Assembly (NCBI GenBank): GCA_025200525.1
Contig: CM045762.1
Coordinates: 76,381,217 to 76,445,216 of the forward strand
DNA length: 64,000 nt
Source of the DNA: Camellia lanceoleosa
Taxonomy: Eukaryota > Streptophyta > Magnoliopsida > Ericales > Theaceae
Direction: 5' to 3'
The position numbers and the translations under genes are program-made. The notes below the pieces were generated by a model. That model did not search any database. It was given only the letters and a program-made list of their open reading frames with translations, and was not told the origin of the DNA. Positions 24,781 to 37,101 of this stretch are shown piece by piece. Positions within the stretch are counted from its first letter, which is position 1. The number at the start of each line of letters is the position of its first letter.

Positions 24781-25754
24781 TGAAATATAAAGAAAAGCCA
24801 ATTCGAAAATGCAAACATTACCCGATCATGGATCCGAGATCACCATTGCGAAGATCACGACAAGCTTTCCGACTTTCATGTACAACACTTTGGCAAAATC
24901 TCACTCCAAAGACTCCCCTTTCAAGCTCAAAGGTTGAGCCAACAATAGAGAAATAAAGAAGGAGAGAGAGAGAGAGAGATATATGCATTGTCTTCACTCA
25001 AACTCCACACAGTTCTCTGTTATCTCTCCCTCCAGAGAGAGAGAGAGAGAGCTAGTGCCCTTTTGTTTTTATTAATTGTGTGTCTTCCCTTTTTGTATCA
25101 AGAAGCATCTCCCTCATATTAGAAAAATAGTTGAGAGCCCCATAGTCCACTAGTGCCTTCATTATTATCCACCAAAGAGATATATATCTTTTTTTAAAAA
25201 AAAACTCTTTTCCTCCGCTCTTTCTTAACTTTTCTCTCACAAAATAATATCGCCCATATACATGAACCCCACTCCCGCCTAATTGAACATACAGATTCTT
25301 TTTGTTTTAGACCCCCCATCATCATACACACCATTCGCTAAAAAAAACAAAAGCCTCTGTCTTTTTTTTTTTTTTTTCACCAATTTGATTTTCAAAATTG
25401 CCTCCAACGTCTCTCTCTAGACCCTTTTCCACAAATATTCTCCACCACCATCGACAAAAAAAAAAAAAAAAACATCATCATATATTCTTTCCACCCAAAC
25501 TTCTTTAACTTCTCCCCAAAAATACCCTGACCATACCATCCTCTTTTTTGGGTTTTGATAAAAACACCTAAAAATATGTACACATAGAAAATTATGAAAT
25601 ACTACAAATCAATAATTTGGCCAAAATGGGTAAGGTTTGGAATTAAAGCTTCAATATGATTTTTCTGCTGAGAAATTCATAAAATAGCTTATTCCAAGTT
25701 TCAACATGGGGTGTTCAAACAAGTCTTAGGGCCGGTCAAAACAAGGTATCTACA
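24780..25754 (-). mobile_element. Tat/Ogre-type LTR fragment, minus strand
   Basis: Read on the minus strand, position 25754 starts TGTAGATACC followed by 'ttgttttgaccggccctaag'. This closely matches the LTR start at 30861 (TGTAGACACC, 'tatttttgaccgcccttaag') and the minus-strand LTR end at 56903. The downstream end is ill-defined; the stretch contains two (GA)n tracts (24962-24979 and 25037-25050). Confidence 0.5.
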
Positions 25755-26880
25755 ACAATCAAATCTGAAAATTTGCTCAATTAAATTATGCGCTGTCTAT
25801 TTTTTTAAAAAAAAATTTCTAGGTCATCAAAACCTACCCTCCTTAAAGAAATTTCATCCTCAAAATTTAAACAAGTAATGTAATGCATCCTACTGTCACC
25901 CACAAACTCACTAAAGTATTTACCAATGCATCAACAAAAATTCTTTGACTACTACATGAGTCTCAATAAGTCACACCGGTAACGAACCAAACCAATACTA
26001 TCTCATAACAATTGATTATAAAAACCCTTACCGGTATAAATCATTAAGAGATTTTTCTGTCCACATCGATAACCCGAAGCAACAAAATATGATCTAAGCC
26101 CTTAAGTATAACAAAATTTTGGCAAAACGACTCCTCAAAATACGAAGACACCATACCTTATTGGTGATAAGCCAACTTCAACTAACTATTTCCATCGCCT
26201 AATGCACAATGCACCCCAAGGCCAAAACAACTATTACTATCCCGAAACCTTAACAAAACGAAACAATACATCTTCAAAAGCACTAACCACCAACTACCAA
26301 CTCAAAAAGTGACCGTCAACCGTCACAAGACCAACGACACTTAACCAACACTAGGGTGATGCCACACCCCATAACCCAAACGAAATAAAATTAATTCGGA
26401 CAAGAGCTAGGATTTCCATTAACAAAGACTACAAATCAACATTAATGGTTCCACTGCAATGTGCAGTTTACAAAATGGTTTCGACAATATATCTTAAGTT
26501 TAAGCAAGACTTAACACAACTAGGTAAACACCTAAACTGTACATGGCCCTCAAGTTAAAAGCTAATTCAACTCAACTTCTAAAACATTTACTCTAAGTTA
26601 CAACACAATTTCTGGTGACTCACAAGGTCCACCCTGAATGCAAACACGATTTGACTAACACAACTCACGAAATACTTAAAACAACAGTGTCATTCCCCTA
26701 GCCAACCAACAAGAGATCCTACTTCTCTTCTAGGACTTATCACACATTAAGCAAAAGAAAGCGCCCTCCAAGGTTTTGCAAGCAAACTCATAATTTATTC
26801 TAACTCACCCAATTGCAAGGAAAAGAGTGTCTAATTCTCGAAGCTACCCAAATTTATTCTTGTGCACCTGTTAACACTGT
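25755..26880 (-). mobile_element. Degenerate gypsy 3' coding end / PPT-like region
   Basis: On the minus strand near 25870-25835 the sequence 'gaggatgaaatttctttaag' followed by GAGGGTAGG resembles the end of pol and the polypurine tract common in plant gypsy elements. The rest of the interval has no recognisable coding sequence. Confidence 0.35.
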
Positions 26881-28060
26881 TTTGTGCATTCTCTCTTGCA
26901 TAGCACTGTCTTGTGCACTCACCTGGTCTAGGAGACCTTAAATCTTTTGAAACGGCTACCAGTGGTCTGGTATAGCCACCTGCCTGTGTTTGCGGTGAGT
27001 TCCTAGGAGATCAACTGAGACGGTGGAAACTAGAGTTCGAGCGGCTGATGCCTAGAACGTAAATGTTCAGGATTTCCGAGACTAAAGTCTGGTTTAAATA
27101 CCCAGGGGTGTATCCTCAGCTTGAAATCTGTATGGCAGCCCCATAGGTTGAGGTAGCGTATATGTGCCTCAATTCTAGATACTGAACCAACCTAGTCTGT
27201 CACCTTGTTGAAGAATAGGGAAAGTTACGAACATAGCCAGGGAGAAAAGTAGTACCTATGGTTCAATCAAGAAGAATGGAAAGATCCCCATCAGCATGAG
27301 GTGAGTTATTGCTAATTGCCCCTATAAGGTACCTTCACTTCCTAGCTACTACATCATCTATTACGTCTATTGCATTGTATATGGCATCTATCGCATACAT
27401 CTACTGCATTATCTGTTTTATCGCTTGCATCATTTCCATGTTAAGCTCAGTCTGGTATGTGCACATACTTTCTTTCGTTGAAGCATGGTTTTGTGATAAT
27501 ATGTATGCGCCTATTCCACTAAGAGAGTTGTGGTCTGATGGTGTTGGCACCTTTTCTGTGTTAGACGTGGTCTGTTTTGTGTCCATGCCTTTTCTAGGTG
27601 GAAATGTGGTTTGGCCGCGCGCCTTATTTACTATATCCATTGCATCCTTTACATCGTAGCTTATTTTGTTGCATTCAGTATTTAGGATTACGATCTTTCC
27701 ACAATAGATCATTCCTCATTTATATCATGCCACCCAATTACTTGTATTTTGTGGTCTCTCTGCGAAACACATAGTTTAGCATGTACTCGCACCCCTTTCA
27801 CGTTGAAACACGGTTCTGTTATGTGTAAGCATCCATGCTGGCTGAGGCCAGTACTGAGGAAGTAGGCACCTAGCCTGTGTTAGGCGTCGTTCGGCTCGTG
27901 CCCACTACTTTTCTATGTTAAACGTCGTTTGATTTTGCATCTCCATTTCTTTATGATATTTGTGCGGTTTTGCACTGTTTGTGGCTATATTGTTGCATTG
28001 CATTGTATATCATTTACACTGTTTTGTTGTGTATTATTTTGCATCCTGCTCCTAAACTAC
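26880..28060 (+). mobile_element. 3' internal (non-coding) part of a Tat-like element
   Basis: This stretch and 30677-30860 are the two halves of one element interrupted by the solo LTR: the sequence ends CCTAAACTAC at 28060 and resumes ACTACGTTGGTTTGATTCC at 30677. That motif is familiar from the 3' non-coding end of plant gypsy elements. The open frame at 27309-27659 has no recognisable domain and is probably not coding. Confidence 0.5.
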
Positions 28061-29071
28061 TGTAATAACCTCGACCCTGATTAACGTTAATTGGGACTTA
28101 CTTATGTCTAATAATAATTAAGGGAAAATATGGAATTTATTTGCATGTACATTGCATGAATTATGTGTTTCTATCTGTTCGGTGTCAAAACATCTGTTTG
28201 TGTTTTAAACTTTAAATTGTAAATTGAAAGCCTTATCGACACCCGATTCCGAAATTGACTAGTGTTTTGGACTAGTTAGATTTTATGTGATTTTACGGTA
28301 AGTTCAATTAAATTTCAATTTGGGATGTTTAAATTGGATTAAATAACATTTTAATAATGACCCTAGCTAATTACTACTTTGCCATTATAGTGGGCCAATT
28401 GTTTAAGTCTTGAATTAGCTACAAGACATCACTTTGTTCACCTCTAGTGAGTAAAACGGCTGAGAGAGGGAGTGAAGGGAGAATTGGTGTAGAATTGAGA
28501 ATTTTGAGCTCAACAAGTGAATTTAGCTTGAACTTGAAGAGGAATTGTTTAGCCAAGCTTCCATACCTAGACTTGGAGACTCAAGGTAGGAGGAATTACT
28601 TTCTTAGATGTAAATCGAGCTATTTCTTGCATGAATCATGTGTAACTACCTACCTAAGTCTAGAATTAGCTCATACATGCTGAATTTAAGCTTAATCTAT
28701 GCATGCATGCTCAAATCATGCTATTTTGAAATGTTTTCATGAAGATTCTTTACATGCAAGGCCACATTCAAGTTGTAGTCCATGAATTCAACAAAATTCT
28801 AAGTTTAATTTTACTTTGGATCATGTTTTGAAGCTTTGAAATCAAATTGAACTATTGCATGTTTGTTTAAACTTGATTCTTGGGAATTTATGGAAATGGT
28901 ACTCTAATGGACTCACTTTTGGGCAATGATTTTATAAATTGGCTTTTAAAACTTGTTGTACTATGAGTTTGAAATGTTTTCCCAGAATTTGGGCCCAAGA
29001 GGTTGAGTTTTTGGTTGAAGAATGCTTGGTTCGAACTTGGAAGACAAATCTGGAAATTCCAGATTTTGCTT

Positions 29072-29310
29072 CCTCGCTCGAGCGAAGGATTCCTCGCTCG
29101 AGCGAGCACCTTTGTCCAGGGCTCCGCTCGAGCGAGCATCGAGCGACCATCGCGCGTAAAATTTCAACATCCAGTATTTTTACTGTTTCATCAGACCGCT
29201 CGAGCGAAGGAGGGCTCGCTCGAGCGAAGACTTTGATTTTAGAAGCTCGCTCGAGCGAAGATAGGCTCGCTCGAACGAAGATAGGCTCGCTCGAGCGAGG
29301 CCCCTATTTT
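29072..29310 (+). repeat. CGCTCGAGCG palindrome cluster in the solo LTR
   Basis: The decamer CGCTCGAGCG, usually inside CTCGCTCGAGCGAAG, appears seven times, and once more as CGCTCGAACG, within about 240 bp. It is GC- and CpG-rich against an AT-rich background. Confidence 0.9.
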
Positions 29311-29703
29311 CAGCAACTTTTGAAAAACATTTTCTAAGGCATTTTTACACCCCCATTCCATCCTAGGCATTCCTAGGCCATGCTTTAGACTCCTTAATAA
29401 GGATAAGAGGTTAGATACACACTTAGAATCATGGATGTGAGTTTTGTACAATTGAAGTACATGTTTCAAAGTGTGTACCCGTAATGTGTTATGTAGGTCA
29501 CGTGCCGCAATCTGTTGACCCCTTGACTTCGTCTACTTGTATCAACGCCCACAGTGAGTAATAACTTTGTAAAGTTATGTTCAATGTTATGTATTTTCAG
29601 TATACTATGATGCGAAATGATTGATTCTTGAAAAGCTATGATATGTTGGAAATGAATGAATGAATGTTCGGTTTTCTGAAAAATATTTGTGGCACCCTTA
29701 GTA

Positions 29704-29949
29704 TCTGGCCCTTACCCGGGGGATATAATACCGTGGATTTGGCCCTTACCCGGGGGACATAATACCGTGGATCTAGCCCTTACCCGGGGGATATAATACC
29801 GTGGATCTGGCCCTTACCCGGGGGACATAATACCGTGGATCTGGCCCTTACCCGAGGGATATAATACCGTGGATCTGGCCCTTACCCGGGGGATATAATA
29901 CCGTGGTTGTCTGTATCTGGCCCTTGCCTGGGGGAAATAATACCATGGC
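29704..29949 (+). repeat. 34-bp tandem repeat in the solo LTR
   Basis: Six consecutive 34-bp units (29704-29907) starting TCTGGCCCTTACCCGGGGGA, then an 8-bp spacer, then a seventh diverged unit (29916-29949). Units differ at only a few positions. Confidence 0.95.
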
Positions 29950-30676
29950 TACTTACGCGCAAGTTATGGACCCTCCTGGTCGTTGGTACCAACTCTGTCT
30001 GTGGTCTCTAAACCAATCTAATCTGTTAGCTAATGGGTGTACCACATACGATCTTATGCCAAATCTGAGTACGAATATGAAAAATAAGTATGTATCTGTA
30101 TCTATTTCAGATTTGAAATCTGAAAATGCATAAGACTCTTTTCTGATATGATTGTGTTTCTAATATGGACTTTGGTTTCTAACTCTGTAAGGGACATCAT
30201 TCATTAAAATCTTTACTCTGTTATTATTCACTGGGCTTTCGCTCACAGTTTATTATATATTTGTAGGTGAGTCGGCACAAGACCCTGGCCAGAGTTGATG
30301 GCCCTCTGTTTTGTTTTGTTTTGGTCAAGCCACCAGTTGCGCCTCCTGAGGAGGTTCCGCTTGAAGCCTGATGTTTGGGCAGTTTTGCACTTCATGCTAG
30401 TTGATGGTTATGTTTTGTAATGTCGGATCCTGGGGCATACTTATGTAAATATTTTGTAAATATTGGTATACATTGACTAGCATGCTATGTATATAAATAA
30501 GTTTTTGTATTTTCTGTCCCATGTATGTCATCACAGCTCATTGGACCTTGTTTATTTTACTATATTGCTTCCGCAGCCCCTTAATATTTGTTATTCTGTT
30601 TGGAGGCCGTAGGTAATCCACGGATTACTAGCCGGTTACGTCGCCAAACCTATAGGGGCGGGTTTGGGTCGTGACA

Positions 30677-30860
30677 ACTACGTTGGTTTGATTCCTTAAA
30701 AAGGGATACGTAGACTGCCTGCTGGCGCAGCTATTTGTTTCTGCATCTTCATTTTGTTTGTTTGTCCAAGTCTTCGGCCTTGTCAAAAATGGGTCGTCTC
30801 TGAGCTTTGACATTCACTCACGTCATTTTATGACTCTGAGCTCTGTCAAAGAGGGGCAAC
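30677..30860 (+). other. Element 3' end with polypurine tract
   Basis: Continuation of the interrupted internal region. It ends with GTCAAAGAGGGGCAAC (30845-30860), a purine-rich tract directly abutting the LTR start TGTAGACACC, as expected for the primer of plus-strand synthesis in an LTR retrotransposon. Confidence 0.7.
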
Positions 30861-33800
30861 TGTAGACACCTATTTTTGACCGCCCTTAAGACTTGGATGG
30901 CGCTGATCGTTTACTTGGAGATAAAAGGTGTGCAATGCAAAGGGTCGATTTCTTTGGTAAGGGGAGCTTCAAATCCCAAATTCACACCCCTTTTGGACCA
31001 AAGCCTTTTGACTAAAATGTTTTTTTAGACCTTAAAACCCTCTCCTTCAAAATAGTTTTTGAAAAGAGTTCTCATGATGTTTTGACACTCGTATTTTGTT
31101 AAATGTTACGCTTTTCGATGAATCGAGCGAGGACAAAGTGGAAATGAATGAAGGAGAGATGAACTTTTTTTGAAAAATCTTTCAAAACGCCTTATTTAGG
31201 GGTTTGAGGTCGAAGAAAATAGGAGATGAGAGAAGAAACCAAGTTTGGGAGAAGTTTGGCATGAATTCGGGTAGGATCGAAACTGAGCACTCTCCACTCA
31301 AACAGGCGTAACTTTCTTCACAGTTTGAATTTTGATATGAGGCTACTACCATTGGAAAGAATACTTTTAGGGATTTAATTTAGGCTCACGAATGACCTAC
31401 AAATGAGTCTAGATGAAGGAGTTATGTCCGATTGAAGTTGGGCCCAAAAAACATATTTTTCTGGCCAACCAGAGGTGAAGAATGCTGACCATAAATAGGA
31501 TTTTCTGGCCATGTGCCGGCCATGAATAGCCTATGCCGGCCCCCTGCAGTCCAAGAGTGTCCCATCTCAGCCAACAATGATCAAGTGCCGACCATCAGTG
31601 ATTCAGTGCGGCCATTGATGTAGAAAAGTAGATTTTTGCAGATATTTGTTCTCCGGCTATTACAGTTGTCCCTTTTGGAGATATTTCCACCAAAAGCTGG
31701 TATTTTGCTATATATAGAGAGGCTTCTCTATGGTTTCAAGGGTTAGAATAACTTAGGAAGAAGTTTGGGAGCCTCTCTCTCTAAATCATCTCTCCAGATT
31801 TCTCTCTCTCTAAAGCTTTTGTGCTTGGAAGCTTGCATACATCCATCTTCAACCTATCAACCCTTAACAAGAGTGGTTCATCTTTGGGCTGAGGTTGCTT
31901 GAAGCTCTCTTGGAGCCTCCTTGGAGCTCCTTAAGGTGGTTTTGCTTGGTTTTGTGCCTCAAAGTGTGCTTGGCTTCAAAAGGTATAACTATCACCTTTT
32001 AAGCTTGTTTTCATACTTGTCTTTGCCATCTTTTTGTGCTATTTTTGGGGTGGTTTTCAACTGAAGAAAACCTTTTTTTTTCAGTCCTAAAAATGGTAGT
32101 TTGAGCCTATTTTGTGTTAGGCGGTTGTCTCTCCCTTTTGTTCCTTAGCTTGTATAGCTTTTTGTGCTATCTTTCAAAGCCTTTTGAAGAAACTTTTTTG
32201 GCCTTTTAACAAATGAATTCCAGGGGAATTTTAGTGGTAAAAACTTGGTTTTTAGGTCCAAAATAGGAGGGGGTGGCCTTCCCTCCTTGTCTCTCCATTC
32301 CATGCCTTGTTAGCATTACAAAGTAGTATGCTTTAGGCTCTAATTTAACATGTTTTAACTCTGTTCTTGGCTAGTTGAGTCTCTCCTTGCTTGCTTCTTG
32401 CACTTGTGGTGTAATCATGCTTACTAGCTTAACATACTTGATGTTTTAACCTATTATTCTAGCATGTGTTGGCTCCACTCCACCATGTTTTGGCCTTGTT
32501 TTAGCATGCTTTAGCTCTGTTTTGGATGATCTTAATCATATGTGCTTTGGTTTGTATAGCTATAGTGTAAATAGCCTTTACTAGCTTTGTATTTTAAGGC
32601 CCCTAGCATGCTTTGCTTAAGGTATTTGCATACCATAGTATCATTTTACATGTGATTTCAGAGCATATATCATTGTCACACTCTCACATATTCCACTCTT
32701 TCATTGCTTTTGAGAGGTGTGCTTTGTGCCGTGTTTGTGAGCCAACATGTGTGCATATTTCTCTTGCCATCTATGCTTCCATTTCAGCATGTTTGAGCCA
32801 CTGATTTGGCATGATCAAGCTCTGTTTTGAGTTGGTTTGATCACATGAGCTTTGCTTTGTATGCTTGTAGTGCAATTATGCTAAATTGCCTAGCATGTGT
32901 TATTGTTTTGGCATTTTAAGATAACTATTCTTAGCTTATTTCAAGCATGTTTTAGAACTCCATTTAGGGTGTTTTAGGACTGTTTTGGACTGTTTGTCCC
33001 TTTTGAGTATTGTGTCGCATGCCTCTAGTGTTGTGTCTTTCACTAGTCTCAATGTTTTTAGCTCTTAACATGTTGTACATGAGTTGTTTGCATGTTATAG
33101 TCTTATTTCTCATGCCATATCAGCACTGAATTTCTGCAATCTCCCTCCATGCTTCACTTTTTCATTTTCTTTGAAGGAAGTCTTAAGCCCCTTGTTAGCT
33201 TGAGCATGGAATTGAGGCTCTCATGCCTAATGGTTTTAGCCTTCTCTTGAGGGTTTCTACTAACCAAAAGCATGAGGTTTCTTTCATGCTCAAGGTGCTT
33301 GTGGCTGAGGCCATCTTTCCCATTAGAGGACTTTCACATTGGACTTAACCGGTTAAAGAATGGCTTGGTAAATGCTAAAATGTGTAAACAAAATTGGACA
33401 AGTAAAACTTGACTAAGATTAACATGTTTTGTGTGCAATGCATTGTGTTCAATCGGACGTTATATTGAACACTAGGTAGATTGGTTCATTTCATACTTGA
33501 AGTGATGAAAATGAGCCAATCTCCTTTGTCTCCGTTGCTTTTGATTACTCATGATAAGGTAGTGGTCTAAGAGTCTTTGTTTCATGCATTTATTGAAAGT
33601 GTACAAGTTGGATTCTTGGCCATCATGCAGAAAAAATGCTTGATTGACGGTTTTGGATCCAATAGTTCCCCTCCTTTGATGTTTTGAGATAATAAAGAGA
33701 GGGTGCAGTACAAACATATCATTGGGAGACCCTCCCATTTTCTCTGTTTGAGCTCTGTTGCAGAATGGTGTTATAGCACACCAGTGGCCGGCAGTGCCCC

Positions 33801-35369
33801 ATCAGTGGCTGGCAAGGCTTCACCCCTGGTCGGCAGTGCCCACCCTTGGCCGACAGATAGCCGGCAGGCCACTGGTGAATTCCCCAGCATTGGTTTGGTA
33901 AGGTTCAGCAGAGAGTTCTTGGAGTGACATTGCAAACAAAGCCTCTCAAGAGCAAACCGGAGAGCTTTTCGGGATAGAAACCGAGGCATGCATGTTCAAC
34001 TTCTTCAAGCAGAGCTGAGGTAGTGTTGTTTAATGCTTTTCTTGTTAGATAGCATGAATTTGTAGTTTAATTAATTAGTGTGCTATTTAGTTAAATGTTG
34101 TAATAATTAGCAAGTAGTTTACTAGTTATTCATTTTGTTGTGTAATAATTAGTCTAATTAGTTTAATCAGATTAGTTATGATTAGCTTAGCTTAGTTTAG
34201 TGTAACTTAGCTAATTATTCATTCGGACCCTCATTCGAGAAGGCACAATGTTGTAATAAGGGTGCGTGTGTGTATGCATATCTTCCAACCCCACTTCTTT
34301 CTCCCTTTTACTTACCGCTTTCGATGGTTAGTTTAGGGCACATTTTGATTAGCAAACCTTCTACATTGCATGTTTGCATCATCCATTTGTCTTGCATGCA
34401 CCGGGCTCGGCGCATCATTCAAACTGCATCGTATTTCAATACTTAGTTGAATACGTGTATCGAATTGTTGCATTCATATGCCATCTTAGATAGCCGAGCC
34501 TATTTAATTGCATATTGCATGTGTTGCATTAGGTATTCTGTATAGTTAGGATCATGCATATTTCTAACTAGTTTTTGTTTTGGCTTGGAGTACACTGTAA
34601 GTGTTACGCTTTAGCATACTTGCATGCGTATGAGTGTTGCCATGTTTCGCATGCTTGCCATGAGACTATTTGCTTAAGTGATTAACTGCATGAATGCCAG
34701 TGTGTGAAGGCTTGATTGCCTGAATTGGGATAATTCGATAAATGTGAGTTTTAAGCCCACTTTGCGAAGTGGCAAATCATCATGTTTTAAAGCCCACTTA
34801 AGGGTGGCAAATCGGCGCTTTAGCCTACTTGCGAGTAGCACTTTCAAACCATTTTCGAAAACAAACATGAGTTGTTTTGTTGCAATTCTCGTGATTGAGT
34901 CTATACTTGTATGTTGTGCGTATGACGTAGTAAAGTCAGCTAATAACCGGAATAAGAACACATGTGTTTATAAAATAACATATCATGGTTGTAGAGGCTG
35001 ATCTTTGATCGGGCGAGTGGGGGTGCTCATTTCAGGACCTTCCTATTTCGTACCCAAGTTCTCGAGCCGATGCAACTTTGGTGATGACGAACACGTGGCC
35101 TTTAGCACGAGTCAGGGTTTCCTAAATTTTCCAAAAATAAAATGTTTAAGTGGCGACTCTGTAATCTGGAAAAGCAGTCCATCTTTGGCGCTTTTTCATT
35201 CAAAATTGATTTTCCAAAACCAATTGCCAGATTTGGACTCTTTCGTGTTTATCAGTCTCACATTGCACTTTGTGAGATTAGATTCAGAACTGTGATTGGA
35301 GTCCGAACTGTAGTAAGACTAATTCGCACCTCTCCGAAAGGAAGGCACGCGAAGAAAGTCGGGTCTACA
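30861..35369 (+). mobile_element. Long (4.5 kb) 3' LTR of a Tat/Ogre-like gypsy element
   Basis: Bounded by TGTAGAC at the left and GTCTACA at the right, a perfect 7-bp terminal inverted repeat in TG...CA form. A polypurine tract immediately precedes it, so it is a 3' LTR. Very long LTRs are typical of Ogre/Tat elements. It contains CT-rich and GCCGGCA-rich patches and many small open frames (for example 33472-33738, 34674-34961) that I do not regard as genes. The right edge joins a copia fragment at 35370; the matching target duplication on the left was not found. Confidence 0.75.
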
Positions 35370-36691
35370 GCCACTGATAAAGGCCATGACTATGAATGCC
35401 TTTGAAGAGAGGTATCTTGGTAGCCTTGTCCTGAGCCATAAATGATTTGTCATCAAAAGTAACAGTGCAATTATTATCAGAAGTCAATTTATGAACTGAA
35501 AGAAGATTAGATGAAATATATGGAACATAAAGAACATTAGTGAACTTGAAAGGAAAAGAAGGGGTTGAAAGAATACCATTTCCAGTGTTGTGAATAGGTA
35601 GATGACTACCATTTCCAACAGTCAGATGATCTTGGCCATGATAGGGACTATAGACTTGGACATTATTAAGATCAGGAGTTACATGATTTGTGGCAGTAGA
35701 GTCCGCATACCAATTAGATGAAGAATGAGATGAAGATGTAAGAAAAGCATATTTGTTAGAAGATGGATTGGAGTTGGTGTTTGATAGGAAGTATCTAATC
35801 TGTGCCATCATTCAAGAGCAGTATGATTTGGTTTGCAACAAATATGACAGGCCAAAGAATAGAAAAATGGATGATGGAATGATGAAGATCTTTCTCCTCG
35901 ACCTCGATTGAAAGTATTTTTAGAAAAATATCTACCTCCTCTTCTATGAGAAGAGCCTCTGTATGATGATTTATTGCCGCGACTACCAATTTGATAAGAA
36001 GATGACTGGTTCGGAGTCTCATTTTGAGTTGCAGTGTAAGCAACAGTAAGATCTGAAGAAGAGGATTTATGATCGGCCTCAATATGCAAAGCCTCTGAAT
36101 AGAGAAGAGGAGCAAGATCCTCCATAATGATGGCCTCTGATCGAGCTCGAATAGTTATTTTTAAAGCATTATATTCAGATGGCAATCCATTTAGAGTAAT
36201 CAAGACTAGATCCTCATCCTCAATAGGAGAAACAACAAGTGCTAGTTGATCAACAAGACTCTTGATCTGAGCAAGATAGTCTTCCATGGACTCAGATTTC
36301 GTCATGATACTACTGAATTTGTTCTTGAGATCTGGAGAGTGATGTAAAGCGTTTATCAAGATACTTCCAAATTGCTTGACAGCTTTTTGCAATGAAATAC
36401 AGATGTAAACACCATGGGAGTTAGAGTTGCTGTAATACAACTCAGCAAATGTGAATCGATTTGTGTCGAACTCAGAAATTCAGGATTGATCACATCTTTG
36501 CCTCCTGAATCTGTGATCGTTGTAAATGGACAAGCAAAAGTACCGTCCACATAGCAGAGAAGATTCGTGGCTCTGAGTATATTTTGGAGATGTGTTTTCC
36601 AAACAATGTAATTTGTGGAATCCAATTTGACAGTAACAAAAGAATTGAGAGTTGAAATCAGAAGTGTGAGATTAGGAGGAAGAGAAGCCAT
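35370..36691 (-). pseudogene. Ty1/copia gag-protease remnant
   Basis: On the minus strand: copia-like N-terminal domain (36691-36356, 'VKLDSTNYIVWKTHLQNILR'), then in another frame the UBN2-type Gag (about 36440-35808, 'YLAQIKSLVDQLA', 'LNGLPSEYNALK') and a zinc knuckle (CHICCKPNHTALE) cut by a stop, then the protease region (35811-35370). The protease motif reads WYADSTATNHVT where copia elements normally have D-S-G, so the catalytic triad glycine is Thr. At least two frameshifts are needed. RT and integrase are absent because the long LTR at 30861-35369 abuts the protease. Confidence 0.85.
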
Positions 36692-36786
36692 TGAAACAAA
36701 TTCAAGAACTCGAACTCAAGAATATAATGTGAGAAAGAAGATAAAGAAGGATCAATACTCGCTTGAGTAGATCCGCTCTAGTACCA

Positions 36787-37018
36787 TGATAGGAAAATGA
36801 AATCTTCAATCTTATTCAAAAGTCAATCAGTACATCAGTATTTATAATACAAGAATGCAACTTAACCAACTACTAACAAACGTGTATACAATCTATACAT
36901 TCACATATCTCTCTAACTAATTCAGTTAGAGAGAGGGAAGTTATCCTCTGTTTTTCATTTGTGGGTTATACTTGCTGGAGCTGGGTTATACTTGCTTGAG
37001 TTGGGTATACTCTTATCG
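36787..37018 (-). mobile_element. 5' LTR and primer-binding site of the copia remnant
   Basis: On the minus strand the sequence ...CCTATCA is followed by TGGTACTAGAGCGG (about 36786-36773), close to the initiator-tRNA-Met primer-binding consensus TGGTATCAGAGC. The LTR is then about 230 bp, ending near 37018 where 'cttatcg' appears to be a mutated terminus. The start codon of the Gag fragment at 36691 lies about 80 bp inside. Confidence 0.65.
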
Positions 37019-37101
37019 GGATCATCCTCCATATTTTAATTTCATAAAAAATATGTCATTTTGATCCTTAATAGCTCAAAGCTTTGGGCAAGGTGGACCT
37101 A

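Larger units (their letters stand above)
28061..30676 (+). mobile_element. Solo LTR, 2616 bp, with 5-bp target duplication
   Basis: Begins TGTAATAACCTCGACC and ends GGGTTTGGGTCGTGACA, so it has TG...CA ends. It is flanked directly on both sides by ACTAC (28056-28060 and 30677-30681), the 5-bp duplication expected from LTR-retrotransposon integration. No gag/pol lies inside, so it is best explained as a solo LTR left by recombination between two LTRs. It contains two internal repeat tracts (29072-29310 and 29704-29949). Confidence 0.85.

Noticed and set aside
27309..27659. 116-aa open frame
   Set aside because: Low-complexity hydrophobic translation, no family resemblance, overlapping an antisense frame inside the 3' region of a retroelement.
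28939..29337. Overlapping open frames with Arg-Ala-Ser-Leu-Glu repeats on both strands
   Set aside because: They translate the CGCTCGAGCG palindrome cluster of the solo LTR in several frames at once, which is not coding behaviour.
30861..35369. Complete Tat element with both LTRs in the window
   Set aside because: Only one copy of this LTR with an adjoining polypurine tract is visible; gag-pol on the plus strand and a matching 5' LTR are missing.
34674..35405. Cluster of 85-96-aa frames on both strands
   Set aside because: They lie inside the 4.5 kb LTR, overlap each other and have no recognisable domains.
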